From Angiostrongylus vasorum (lineage: Eukaryota; Nematoda; Chromadorea; Rhabditida; Metastrongylidae): 64,000 nt of DNA. This document shows positions 1 to 13,200 of the stretch, piece by piece. The notes under the pieces are model-generated. The model was given only the letters and a program-made list of their open reading frames with translations. It had not been told where the DNA came from and did not search any database. The translations under genes were made by a program, and so were the position numbers. The stretch covers positions 62,001 through 126,000 of the forward strand of contig JADANN010000194.1 of NCBI GenBank assembly GCA_018806985.1, in the 5' to 3' direction. The stretch's first letter is position 1. Every line of letters starts with the position of its first letter.

Positions 1-3000
1 TTTTCATACTTTCAAGCTTCGCCTCTTCGTCTTGACGTTCTAGCAGTTTTTCAGACTTCACCATCTGCACCTGGAATTTCCGCTCTTCCTTCTCGTTTTT
101 CTTTTCTGGCATACGGATGGATGCAAGTTGCCCTGTATCATCTCGTTCTACGTTAATCTGCGATTGAACATTTGTCTCCGTGCTTCCATGTAGATTTGCT
201 TCCAGTTGTTCTTTATTGTCAATCACGATAACTTGCGATGTCAAATAGTCGTTTCTATGTGTGTCATACTGGGAATAGGCCAACTCGTCTTTCGGTTCAG
301 AAATTCGACCAGTGTCCTGCATCGAAATACGACTTCTGCCCACAAAATCTGCTTTAGCTGCCTCGTCCACGCGCTGGAGCTTCAAAGTTGAGCTTAACTC
401 TGCATCTTTTGCTGCAAGTAGACTTTTATGAAGCTCCTCCTGATTTATAGCGGTGATCACTTTCAACTTGTTTTCCTTCGCATCTTCCTTTTGGATGAGA
501 CAGTCCGTTGAAGTTGAGATCTCTTTGGAAGCTAGTGTAGAATGAATTTGGACAAAATTCCTCACATCTGGCATACTCTTGACAGTTTGCTCTAGAGAAA
601 CTTGTTTTGCTTGAAGCCTTCCGAAGGCTACGAACGTTGTTACTCCGTCGTCTCCAAATTCGTAGAACAATTCACGATTCTTCAACGTCGCCACATCTGC
701 AGCTGTATGTATGGCGTGAGACTCCGAGGAGCTTCTTTGAAGAGAGAAGCTTTTTCGAGCCTCATCGACGCTCAGTTGTAGAGCAGCCGAATCCTGTGTA
801 TCCAATGGTATCTCCAAATTTCCATGACGTGCTGGTCGTCTCACTGTGAGATCTAAGGTCGTTCCCACATCTAGGTCCGTCACTGCCTTGGTGTAGAGTT
901 CTGACGACTGTTGATCTGCGTCCTTCCAACATATAAGTGCTGTTTGGTCAGTTTCAATGATGTCCCATTGAGTCGTAAGTCCTTGGACTTCAGAAACGAA
1001 CTCTTTGTAAGACTGTGAGGACAGTGCTTGATTATGGATTGAGCGAAACTGGCGGTGAGTCCCAAGCTCCTGCTCACTCTGAGTTATTTGTTGATCTAAA
1101 TTGGTTCTTTCGTCTGAAGTAGCTTTGAGACAGCCGACACTCATTGCTCTATGAAAATCTGCAAAGTTCTTAAATGTTTGAGCGTGCTCCATTTCTGCCG
1201 TGATGTCGCATCCGATCTCTGCAATGTCTTCAGTTGCTGCATGAAGGTTTTGTTCTAATGACAACGTTTTCGCAATTTTTCTAGTTACTTCATTGAGTTC
1301 TTTCTTACTTCTAGGGGCTTCTATTCTGGACATAGAGAGCGTGTGCATGGTCTCCTCGTTGCCGTACTCACGATGGTTACTGGATTGTTTTTCCTCATGG
1401 AAATAGATGTGTTTTCCTACAATATCAGCCTTTTGCGGTAATCCTTCTAGCTCTATGCTATGTTTCCGCTCGCTAATTCCTAAGCGTCGCGTCTCGCTAA
1501 TTTGCCTACGATTGTCAACGACTTTCGTTGCATTGCCTGCTGGCGTCATGTGTAGTTCGCACAACGCCTCAGCTACAGTTTCACATGTCGCTGCTACATC
1601 TTTCACTGATCGTTCTGTTTCCAAAGCACGGTGCCCTAGCGTTATTTCTTTGCCTAGTTCGGTGTCAACAGTCCTAGATATCACACTTACTGCTTCTTCT
1701 GTGCTTTCTTTAGATTTTAACGCGCCTTCCTGCTTATCGCTGTCCACCAAAAGTACCAGCTTGCCTTCGCATTGTTCTTGTTTGCTTCTATCTATCTCTG
1801 TCGCTATTAGGTGTTCTTCAGTTGCTTTTAATTTAGCTACATTCAGAGATATTTGTTTTTCTGCTACTATTTGTTGCACAGACACGTTTTTATCACTTTT
1901 CGCTAGCATTACTGGTTGATCCATAAACTCTTGGCTGGCGCTTCCCATCTTCTCAACAAGGCGAATCGTATTAGTTGTCCGCAATGACACGCTTTGTTGT
2001 TCAAACTGTTCGCTTGGCTTTTCAATAGAGTGTGCAATGACCCCTACTTCAGTACTTTCTTTCGAGAACTCTTTCAAACCAGCAGCTAATGAGTCATATC
2101 GTGGTTCAGGGATATCCCCCAGGACTGTTTCATCAGATGCCGGTCTCTTGATGTCTCCTGATACACTCTTTAACGCAATGCCGTACTGTTTAGAAGCGAC
2201 CTCCTTCTGTTCTTCAGCCATTAAATAACATGTTCTATCTGAAACGTCCCGAGATTTCTCCTCCGTCAAGAACGCTTCTTCCTGTCGTGAGGCATTAGTC
2301 GACAACGTTTTTTTTTCTACCGATTTCTCTCGTTCTCTTAACGTAACGTTGGTATGTGCACTAGGTCTAGTTTGCCAAAGTCCATGGATGAAGTGTTCCG
2401 TACTCTCTGGTACACTGGTATTAGAAAACAGTGTGATTCCGTCATATATACTGGTAACTGCTGATGCTTCCTCTTCCACTGAAAAGAAGGACATAGTTCC
2501 TTCAGCCGACGTATAAGCAGCAGACCTCGCTACCATGGCTTTTTTTTCTACAGGAACATCGCTGATAATTTTCATGGATTGGAATACTGCTGCTTCTTTT
2601 TCCACATTTACTAACCCTTCAACGTTAGCCTTACTAGCCGCCTTTGTTCCCTTTTCCACAGCCAAATTTCGCTGAGTATCAAACTTAATAAGTGCATTGT
2701 CAGATTCTTCCATTGGTGGCTCAATAAAACCTAATGAAGCTGCCATTTGAGCCTCATTCTGACCGAATTCTCGTAAACTTCCGGCCACTTGGACTATGTT
2801 GAAATCTTTTTCTGTAGTCAGCGCATTTTTCCTCCAACGGTGATCTTTGGTAACTTCTCACTACTTTTTGGTGATCAATGATGAATGATCTTTGGTCTTC
2901 TTCTTTCTGAATAAGTGGAAGTACCGATGATACCATGGTACTAGGCTTCGCTTCAAAATCGATATCTGAGCGGATCATTTCATCCGCACTTGCCTTTGTT

Positions 3001-4284
3001 GAAAAGCCAACGTCAATGGTTTCCATTCCAGCTTCACGAAATAGTTCCTGACAAGTTGCCGCAGAGATGCGTGAATCCCAAATTCCGTATGTTGAATGTT
3101 CGCTGGTTTCTTTTCCAATGGCTTTTGCGGCTTGCATATTCGATACTGGCACTGATAGTCCGGTGTTGTAGGAGACGGTGTCTTTCATGCCTCTGAAATC
3201 AACATTGGAAGCTTCCTCTGATGGAGCTGTAGTGGAAAGTGCGATATGACCTTGATGATGAAGTACTATGTGCTTAGATATTTCTCCAATAGCACCTTCT
3301 TGTTTGATTGAACTTGATTTTTCAACCAAAGCATCACTGCTTGCTGTCAATGACCTCAGCTGCTGCAGTCGACGAGCTTCGACTACTTGAATAGAAGCTC
3401 CATCGATCTCAGATTGTTTTGAAGTCAAAAAACCAAGAGCCCAAAGTGTGTCGGCGTTACTCGAACCGAATTCGTGCATAGTTGCTTTTTCCGTTTCTAG
3501 CGGAATATCCATCAAATGGTATGAAGTAGATGATTTGGCGTCATCTTTAGCGAGACGATAATCACTCTTTTGTTGCTCAATGTTGAAAACTCGACCAGCA
3601 CTGTCATACTGGTTCAAATTGGCAACTGAGGAGGCGTCAGCCGAAATGCTACGGCTAAATTCTCCTGTCGTCTCCATTTCTTGTTCCAGTGGTGCGTGAA
3701 TTGATTTGAACAAGTGCTCCTGGTTGGATTCATCTAGTGATAATCCAACCTTTGCATCCTTGACATCCGAAGTCTTCCACAACCCAAAAGAGCTTTCATC
3801 TTGAGTTTCCGATGCTTTCTTCAATGCAGCGAGTTTCGCTATTTCGACATGTGTCTTTTTCACACCGTATGTCTGATTTTCCATGCAAAATTCGTATCGT
3901 GACGAATCTGCCTCTTCGTGCGTTGCCAGTGCCTTGGAAGTAGCTTGTTCTTGAAGCTTTTTTACGAACGTAGCTTCTATCTTTTCAGATCTGTCCATAT
4001 GGATATAATCTGTACGTTCCAAAGTCTCTCCTTTTGTTGCCAAAATTGTTGCCGTATCAGCGAGATGCCGATCTTCCGATATCGAGTACTCTTTAGCTGC
4101 ATCTGCTTGTGGTTTAGGTTGGAGATGACCATAGGACACAGCCGTTCCACTTGTTTCGGAATCAAGTTTTTGAGTCATGGTCATCGTTGACGGCTCTGTA
4201 ATGTTTCCAAATTCATTCGCTATGCTTTGGTACTTTTCGAAGTCAGTTGTTTGCGAACACCTTTTGATCTTAAGTCCCTTGGGG
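1..4284 (-). CDS. Giant gene, huge exon with ~115-residue repeats (runs off left edge)
   Basis: The frame opens near 4284 (NIPKGLKIKRCSQTTDFEKY). The first ATG-proximal block, MTMTQKLDSETSG, begins at 4184. The frame runs to about 2835, then continues one base over as ALTTEKDFNIVQVAGSL and stays open to base 1, where it reads KLLERQDEEAKLESMK. In total there are over 1,400 codons. Numbered from 4184, a degenerate aromatic-Gly motif recurs: ESSFGLWKTS (~135), HEFGSSNADTLWALGF (~240), HSTYGIWDSR (~372), REFGQNEAQMAASLGF (~475), HFIHGLWQTR (~598), REYGNEETMHTLSMS (~941), YEFGDDGVTTFVAFG (~1181). The intervening sequence is E/K/S/T-rich and possibly helical. There are no signal or membrane segments. 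The acceptor is unresolved because no strong TTTTCAG precedes 4284. Confidence 0.75.
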
Positions 4285-7200
4285 ATATTTTATTTGTGCG
4301 CTATTGCTAATAATTTTTAACACAGTATGTTTACAGAGCGTCTAGGACTTGCTTAATTTTTAATTGTAGCTTGCTCAGTCTTGCTTGTGTTGTATTGATT
4401 TTCCCTTGTTCTCTAATTCCTTCGTCTTCTAACACCACATTTTTCATATTCTATAGGAAATAAAATCCCCTTTCATTTCATTTTTTATAATTCGATTTAC
4501 TGTCACATACGTACCACTTAGTCTTTGCTGAAAATCTACGGGTTTGGATAAATTCTCTAACAACATACTTGGTAGCTGGAAACCAAGCTTACCTCTATGG
4601 AAATGTACAAAGCGGGTTTTTTTATAGTATGGGAGCTTTCTTCATTCGTAATCCTTTTCGATTGGTTGATTTAGGGGTCTTTAATACCCCTACGCAATGG
4701 AATAGACTTATACAAAGTCACTCGCTCCATAGGAATGTATTCGTGGCTAGAGTAATTTCAACCGTTGCTTGTCCCTCATAACTGAGAAACTGCTGGTCTG
4801 ATATTTCTTCAATATATTTGGTAAAGAACCGCTCAAAATCTGCAGTTGCTTTACTTGTCTCGGTTGTATAACCAGTAACAGTTTGGTGAACGTGGCAACA
4901 TACGGGGGGCTTCTATGCGGAAGAGCCTTTTCAGTATTTGAGAAGCCATTAAGTGAGATGTCTACAGTCATTTCCATAGCAGCTCTTCCAGATCGGAATT
5001 CCGCTTCTTATCAGACGATAGTGCCTTCGGAGGTTGTGGTTCTTGTCATTGAAACCTTCCAAAGCCGTTTCATAACTTTTTCAACGTTTCTGATGCCTAG
5101 TTTGCCTCATCAGATGTTTGGTGTGAAATTTCCCCTTCAGCTGATGCTTGCGGTGATCTTTTGCTTAACAATCACATTTGTTACAGCGGTTTCCAAAGAC
5201 GTCAACATGTTTAGAGTCTAGTGATCAACCAGATTGGCTCAGCAGCCCGTCACAGTTGACGAATGAAACGATTGTTGATTTAATTAGTGGTATTTGCGAA
5301 AACCTTCTATCGATCTTGCCAATCTTAAATAATCTGATGCATAACATCCATAGATGTGACTTTCTAAATCTTCTTTCAAAATAGAAATCACTTTCGATTT
5401 TTTCTCTTTTAATCACTTTGTATGTGACTTACCTTGAGATTATTTCTTCTACAACCCACAAAATTTCGCTAACCTCCTAATCTCGAAATATTTTCTATCG
5501 TTTTAATTGTTTCATCAACTGGGAGAAGGGCGGTAGGAGGTGGTTTCACTGTTTCCGTAAAATAGCTCTCACATGAATCTTCAACTCAACTACCACCTTA
5601 ATGAACTGTAGAAAATTGAAGGAAATTAAAGTAATCGTTATGAAGCTAGGGCGAAAATCACATCCATGGAAGTGTTTTGTTTTGTTTTTTCTTCGTTTTT
5701 TTGTTCTGTTTTTGTTTTTTTTTGTTTTGTTTGATTAAGCACAAAAGTGTCATTCATGACGCGGACTGAACGCTGACGAAACTGAGGATGTTACCGCTTC
5801 ATCGTTTTCGGTCTTCTTGGTCGTCTAAACTCTAAGCTCCATGTGATGACAACTGTACTGAAACCCATGTTTTCCAATATCTGATTGTTTCTAATACAAT
5901 GAAATGAATACGCTAAGCATAAGGATGTCTTCGCAAATGTCTTAGCAGTGGCATTGAAACATAGTTCCTGTACCTCGTTCAGAATTATTCTCAATCCGTC
6001 CACTGCTCTCGATCTCTATTTTATGGTTTGTAGTCCAACCTGTTCGTAAAGCATTTGACGTCTGAGCTGTTAAATTTTAGCTTTTTTCTTTGTAAAACGC
6101 GTACTCTCTACAGATTTCCTGACTGGCAATTTGTTGACAGAGGTACTTGAAGAAACTTGAAGAGAATTCCTCCGCGATTCTGAATTTATCCTCTACATAA
6201 TCCCAGTGTGTTCCCGCAATTATTTCCACTTCCAATTCTAAGATCACGTAAATTATTGATCAAGGCGTATAGATCTAGATTCTTACGCCAAACTGTCAAA
6301 GGTGGGCCGGACACTTCATACTTAGGGAGCGACAATCGATGGACAACAGCCGTTAGTGACTTGATTCCTCGGGATGTCAGACGTACTGCAGGAAGACCGT
6401 GGACCCGATGGTCAGAGTTCTTCACAAGAACTTTCGAAGTAAGGTATGATGCTCAACTAGTACTCAGAGCGAGTAGATTATATTGAGCCAGTCTTTCACT
6501 CGACAGGGAGAAACGGAAACTTTACTGGCGTCCGCTCGAGTCACTCGACTGTCAACGGGACAATAGGTGATACAGGTGGTCGATCAAGGAGTGTCAGACA
6601 ACTGTTTTGCTTCTTCATGAAAAAAATCTCCTCATTATTCTTAGAAGCAAATAGAATTGCCGCTCAGCTACGACGTTAAAATCATCACTAACCAGTATGC
6701 ACTGATTTCTCGATAACCTTGACAGCTTTTACTATGCTGCAAAGAGCTGTTTTCACTAGCTTGAGTCAAATGCCTAAGTTGAAATCTGAATTGCTGATTA
6801 CAGCGGTCCGTGTATAAGTGAGTACCCAAATTCAATCCTTGAAAGTTCAAAGTTGAGATGCTCAACAATCCCAGAAATCCCTGCCTTGTCTTGGTACCTT
6901 CCACGCAGTTCTCCTCATCCCATTGCTTGCTCCATGGTTGCCATTAATGAGATGATATAACTTCCATTGACTTCTATCAAAAAAGTTTAATTTTTGCCAG
7001 AACTTGAAAAGAGGCCGTTGAAGCTTGCAGATTAGCACCTTAACTGCCATCTACTTCTTCCCCATCATATGAGCAGTGTCCACTTTGTTCCTTGGGTATA
7101 AGTGTTCTAACATGAGCGGTTTTCCTCTTTCATATAATTCATGAAATAGAAGCTTATACTTCGCCGCTAATGGCGAGCTATTGCTTTGCTTCTTTAAAGG

Positions 7201-10200
7201 GTAAAGGATAAAGCTCTCGGCGTTGATCAATCCCTAAGGAATACGCCATGCATTCGACTTCATTAGACATCGTTGGAGGTGATTGAATGCTTATCTTGCC
7301 TTTACAATGACTTGCCGTGGCCTACCGATGTATCGAGTCACTGCTGCTATCCTTCCGGACAAGTTTGGTGCCAGTTTACCGACACCGGAGGGATGGAGGG
7401 TTTGGTGGGCCGGAGGCGCGGGAATCGATCTCGTGTACTTCAGGGCTCCCCGACCACTGTGCCAGATGAGCCCTGTCGATTTCTCGGTCTTCTCTGTCAC
7501 ATCGTATAAGGTCGTGGTTAGCTCTGCTACCGCTAGTTTTGTTCATTCCTGAATGTTCGCCCATACCAAACTCAACGATGATTAAGAAAATTCAAAATTG
7601 GTCGGCAATACAGTGAATTTGAAGCAAAGTTGAATCATTCTCAGTCACAACGTTCTTCACCATCTTTGGTATAAAAAACATAGAAGGGCGCTGGAATCTC
7701 CATATAAAACTTGCAGAGTGAGGCAGACATTGTCAGTTGAGACTGCAACAATTTCTAGCATTCTACGGGCTTCCAGGTATCCCATCAGAACTCTGACCTG
7801 TAAGTCTTAATTGTTTGTGTTGTCCAATGATGTTTAAATGGACACCACACTGATTTCGTTTCTACCTTATGCATACAATAACTGCTTCTACGAAGCTGTA
7901 ACTACGTGGACATCTTCTCGTCAACTCGGATAGAGTGGTCCCCCTCACTCAGTTATGCCGTCTGAAGCTTCTCATGATTTTTATCGCTTTCCACCTTGTC
8001 GATATTATCTTTCAATTCCGTTGAAAAACAGTTCTTGAAGGATGAAAAAAATATAAAGCTCTGGGCATTGATCACTTTCTGAGAAATGCATTCAATACGT
8101 TATGCATTGTAGAGAACCAAATTTAGATGCGCTTTCGTTGTCGGGTTGCCAAAATAAGTACTGCTCAATAATATCTTGAATATTTCCGATGCTTCACATG
8201 ACCCTTGGTGTCCCTAATTCCTCCTGTGTTGTTGTGACTGCTGAAGGGTGCTCTACGGAAGCAGTTAAGGCTTGTTGTACGGTGACTTCCATTATAGAAA
8301 ATCTACTATGTCCTCTATATATAAAGCAAAATCCATCTTCAATCCACATCGTTTTTTTATTAGGAACTGTATATTTCTTTGTTACACATCTGCTCTGATT
8401 CCACAAAGGTAGACCCTCTGGACTCGTCTTGTACGGTCACTTCATTTACTACCACATAAGTGTCTTCGTTGCAACTCTATCTTCTAAATACTTCTAAGAC
8501 TTCGATTAGTGTCGAGAATTTATTATTTAAAGTTGGTGAGCCAATGGTAACAAAGTAAAGATCTTTGCCTTCTATTCAATCCTCACTTAGAGCTACCATA
8601 TTAGTAGTGGTGTGATCACTCTCAACGGTTTACCGCCTCATCGTGGCTGGGAGGTGTTCCTTGGTGTTGGGCTGCGATGTACAGCAAGGAAATTCATCCC
8701 CCCAGCATGATCTTCCAAGCTGAGTAGTCCATCTTTTCCATCAGGAAGTCTAACTAAGAGTAAACCAATACCAGGACCCACCACCGTTCTGGTATCAAAC
8801 TAGTCGCATGGTGGCAAATCTCTCTTTAGTTCACAAAGGCCAGAGACCGCCTGTGGTGTTGACGACCTGAGGCAGACTTTGGCCAGGCTGACCCTGGGAC
8901 TCCAAGAAACCACAGTGGCTAGACCAGTAAAACTCCGAAGAAGCAGAAATTATGCTGGGTCCGCACAACCATTGAAGACAGGGTCACCCAAATATCCAAG
9001 TAGTATGATCTGTCTACGTTGTCCTTTCCACTCTGTGGCTGTTCGTTTATCTCGTTATCCTGTCGTCTTCGTCTCTTTCTCAAAAGTGCTTTGTCGAATC
9101 TTCATTGGTGGGTTCAAAAAAATTTGCAGCTTTCTTGTCGTTGCCCTTGGTTGCTTTTTTTCTCTTGGAACCTTGCTAATTTAAATGTTTGAGTTTGAAT
9201 ATGCTTCTATTTTATTACCGTTTCTATTGTTTATGTATGGTGCCTGTTTCTTCCAAATCTCTATCGTTTCCTAGTTCTGTACAGAAGTGATAATCCTTAT
9301 TCAAATACGACTAGTTGTTTGTTGTTAAGCACATTCATGCCTATAGTAACCAAAATCCATCGCTTTTCTAAATCCATTATTAAGGAACTAAAATATCACT
9401 ACCGTATACTGTAAGACACTAGGTTTATGTAAGGGTTTACTAGTTATCACCTTCACATCTATTTACGACTTTTAACGACCTACAACTACGATTTCCACAC
9501 TATTAGTTATACTTTTAGCAAAGGTAGTTTCTATAAAGGTGGACATATCCTACAGGTGTGCAAATTTAGTAGACTACGCTGAATTACATTTGCTTTACTG
9601 TAAATTAGGACTGTTGAGAATCAGCACATTAGAGCAGTAAGTTGCATTTCGTTCAACAAATGCTTACCTGTAGTGTCGTCCTCGGCAGTGGTAGTTCGTG
9701 CGATTCGTGCAAACTCGTCACTGCACTGGACCTGTCGGGTGTGCCGCTCGAACTTTCCCAAGGTGTCCACTACTTCTTTAGAAATTTGTTGTTCTCGAAT
9801 TTGTCGTATCCTTTCGCCGACATAAATGCCAAGGGTGGCCATTGCGAAATTACCAAGAACTCGTTTGTACAAAAAGTACACAATAACGTCGGCTGTGGCG
9901 TCTTTTCGACGTATACGCATATCTTGATGAAAATTTTTCATCATGTAATTTTTGATGCTCAGAAAGCTTTGAGAGATGGAAGGAGGCGGATATAAGAGTG
10001 GCCTGTGGCCATACTATTTGAGTTTCACCGCAAGGTGGCAGCATAGTTTTATAATTGGTGAGGTGGAAGCTTTTGTTTGTCGTACGAGTGTCTACGTCTA
10101 TGAGAAACCCACCTGTGACCGCTTCGGCTAGCGCGGCTGATGTGTTCCCGTGTGCTCCGCCGGTGTTCTTCAGCATCACGGCGCAGTGCTGTTGAGCGTG

Positions 10201-13200
10201 TCCATACTCGGCAACGTGTGTTGTCGTCTCTTGTCGATTGCGATCACTAATTTTAATGGCGGCCGTTTGTGTAGCTGCTCCTTGGCTTAACATTAGCGTT
10301 GTGTTTATGATACGGCTTTCGGATGCCCACGAACGGAACGAAGATGACGATCTATTTGCTGTCTTGATGTTCGCTTGAACAACCATATCTGACGGAAACG
10401 ATGACTGCCTCTTTAAAGCATACTGAGCTATAAGACAACTGTCTGATGCAGCACGGGTCCTTAGAAAATCACTCCTAATATGCTTGTCTTTCGCCACCGT
10501 GTCGGCGTATTGATCTTCTATACCAGGCCTTTTATGAAGGTATATCACACTAGTAGCATGTTCCAAGGACATTTCTTTAAGTTTGACTACGTTCTTAATG
10601 GTGTTCGGAGTTTTTAAGGAACTCTCAAATCCTAGCATTTCTCCAGAATGACTCAAGAAGCTATTCAACGTTATATACTCAAATTCTGCAGCAGCGGTGA
10701 AGAAACTCGCTCCATGTCGGTTCTTCTCTCGTCGCAAAACCAGAGCTTCTCCGATGGTTGGAACAGTGTTTTCAAAGTTGTATAACATCATCATCTGCTC
10801 TTCCATAGCCTCGCGGAGACTGCACTCTACTTTCACGTTAGCAATAGCAGCCAAGTTTTGCTCAACGCTCTTTTCTTTCTCACCTGGTTTCGCGAGATTT
10901 TGCAGACTGATAGTTACATGCGAATACTGCTCGCTGAGCTCTCTTCCTAAGAAATTTTCCCGCCATATCAACTTCGTCTTCATAACAACTGAAACTTCCT
11001 CAGCGTTGACCTTAGGGAGCGAGAATGCTGAGTTCACTTCGCAAGATTCTGTCTTCACTACAGCTCGCTTTATAGATATTGCTTGTGGTTCATAAATGTT
11101 TGAGATCTCAAAAACGACGTCGAAGAACGAGTGGGATTCTTTCTTGATCAAGTCTACGGTCGTTGGGGAGCCACCATTCCACTGTATAGACTCTTCAGAC
11201 TCTGATTCATACACTCTGCACTCGCGGTGGAATGTCTTTTCACCCTTTAGTGTCACTCCATGCATTTCCATTGCGTATTGTCCACCTTGAGCCTCTCTTT
11301 CCTTTACAATCATGGTCTTTGTTAGTGGGAGTTCTTCAGAAGACTCAGAGTCAACGGCCCTTTCGCGACGTTTGATCACAATATCCCCGACCAGTTTTTG
11401 ACCTTGCAGTTCCATCTCATATTTTCTGCCATCTGCGTCTGTTTCTTTCTCGCTTCTCTGAACTAGCACTTCTTGGACGCGTGCTACTGGGAGATCGTTT
11501 TCGCTGTGTTGTACAAATTTCTTTCTTTCGTCTACGGTAGTTTCTAATTGGCTAAACTGTCTTAGTGAAGATTCGTCCTCAAACTGTTGTCCGCTTTGTG
11601 TGGTGGCAAACGATCTAGAGAACTGCTCACGTTTTTGAGCACGTCTCCGAGTTAGAATCATCGAAATCGTTTGTGTCAAAGGAATAGCGATGTAAACAGT
11701 GAACGTGGAACTGTCCTCCCTTTTGGACAGACAACAATCGGCGGCAACATTCGCGCATCTTGTCTTCGATATGATTTCATCAGATTCGTCGGATTCCAGT
11801 CGACGAACTCTTTTTAGCGCTCCTTCTCCTTCAAAATGACGCCCTTCTTTCAAGAGATTGATCTCAGCCTTCTCCAGTTCGTCGCTTGTGTTTTGCACTG
11901 TCAATGTGTCTACATATATCTTCTCAACCTTCGTTTGTTCGATTGGTGAAGGCGTTCGATCCGCGTGCTCTTCATAATGAATTGCATCAATCATTTGTTC
12001 CTCCAAATAATCATCAGCGCGTTCTCCAATCACATACGTCTTCAAGATATTGGTCACATCCTCGATGATTTCCACTTCAACGTGTGTCACGGCACTTACG
12101 GCATCTGCATCCTCACGGAGGTCCTTGAGAAGACGCTGACCGACTTCCGTTAAGTAGTCCTTCTTGTTCTGAAAGCAAAGCAGTAATTTATGATGACACG
12201 TCACATCATATTACATGGCAAGGCAAGCAATGTGTCCATCTATTTGCAAAAAATATATAAATATCACTCCAAATATCAACATTTTCTTACATGCATTAGT
12301 TATTTAAGCTTTGTTGGAAAGAAGTTGTAAATATATTAAATTTATGAGCATTTGTGACTGTGTTCAATGTTGTGCTTGTGTTTATGCTTAAGTTCAACAA
12401 TTAAGCCCATTTGTGCCTGTATTACTGCTTCAAAAGCTGACGGTTAGCGCAGTGGTTGGAAATGTCCTTCAAAACACCGTTTGGCTCTATCCCACGACTA
12501 ATACAAACGAAAGGTCCCTCTCCAAGGTGTCGGAAATTTGGAAGTAGACGTATTTGCAGGGATAAAAACACTGATTTTATGCATATGCAGGTAGCGCAAG
12601 TCATTATATAGGCCAAATATGTATTTAATCACCTCTACGATTCTTAATGGAATCAGAAAGGCACCGAGCGCTTTATTCCTTCACCCTATACTTACTGTAG
12701 TTGGGTTGTGTAACACCAGTCTGAAGGATCTTCTCTTAGGCTCTATAGACATAAAGGTAATTCAAGAATGATAAAAAACCCTCAATGCCACTAGAATCCT
12801 ACAGATTTTTTTCGAATCGATACGTCATTTAATTTCAGGTAGAACAGGCAGAGTGAGCCCACAGCAACGAACGCAGCTTATCTACTCGTCTTGCGCTATG
12901 CTTTTACACTTAACTCTAAACTGTTCTGATGTCATGTGCCTTTTGACGATTTCGAACACGGTAAACGGATGAATTTTTGAAGAATCGACGTTTAAAACAT
13001 GGAGCACAATGAGATCATCAAAAACTGTGAAGTCACTTTAAATTGGTGTTTCGTAATAAAAAAAAGTAAAAGGATAAAGCTCTTAGCGTTGATCAATCGC
13101 TGAGAGATGCGTCATAAATTTGACTTCACTAAGCATCGTTGGAGGTGATTGAATGCATATCTGGCCTTTCAATGACTCGCGGTAGACTACTGATGTATCG

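Noticed and set aside
1407..1919. Plus-strand 170-codon Ser/Cys-rich frame
   Set aside because: Antisense shadow of the giant exon.
7273..7552. Several overlapping frames on both strands (similar sets at 15.3-15.6, 22.3-22.65, 27.5-27.9 and 54.6-55.2 kb)
   Set aside because: They recur with every SINE copy and reflect the repeat, not genes.
10697..11290. Plus-strand open frames of 132 and 64 codons
   Set aside because: Antisense shadows of the long giant-gene exon, whose minus-strand frame has better composition and splice sites.
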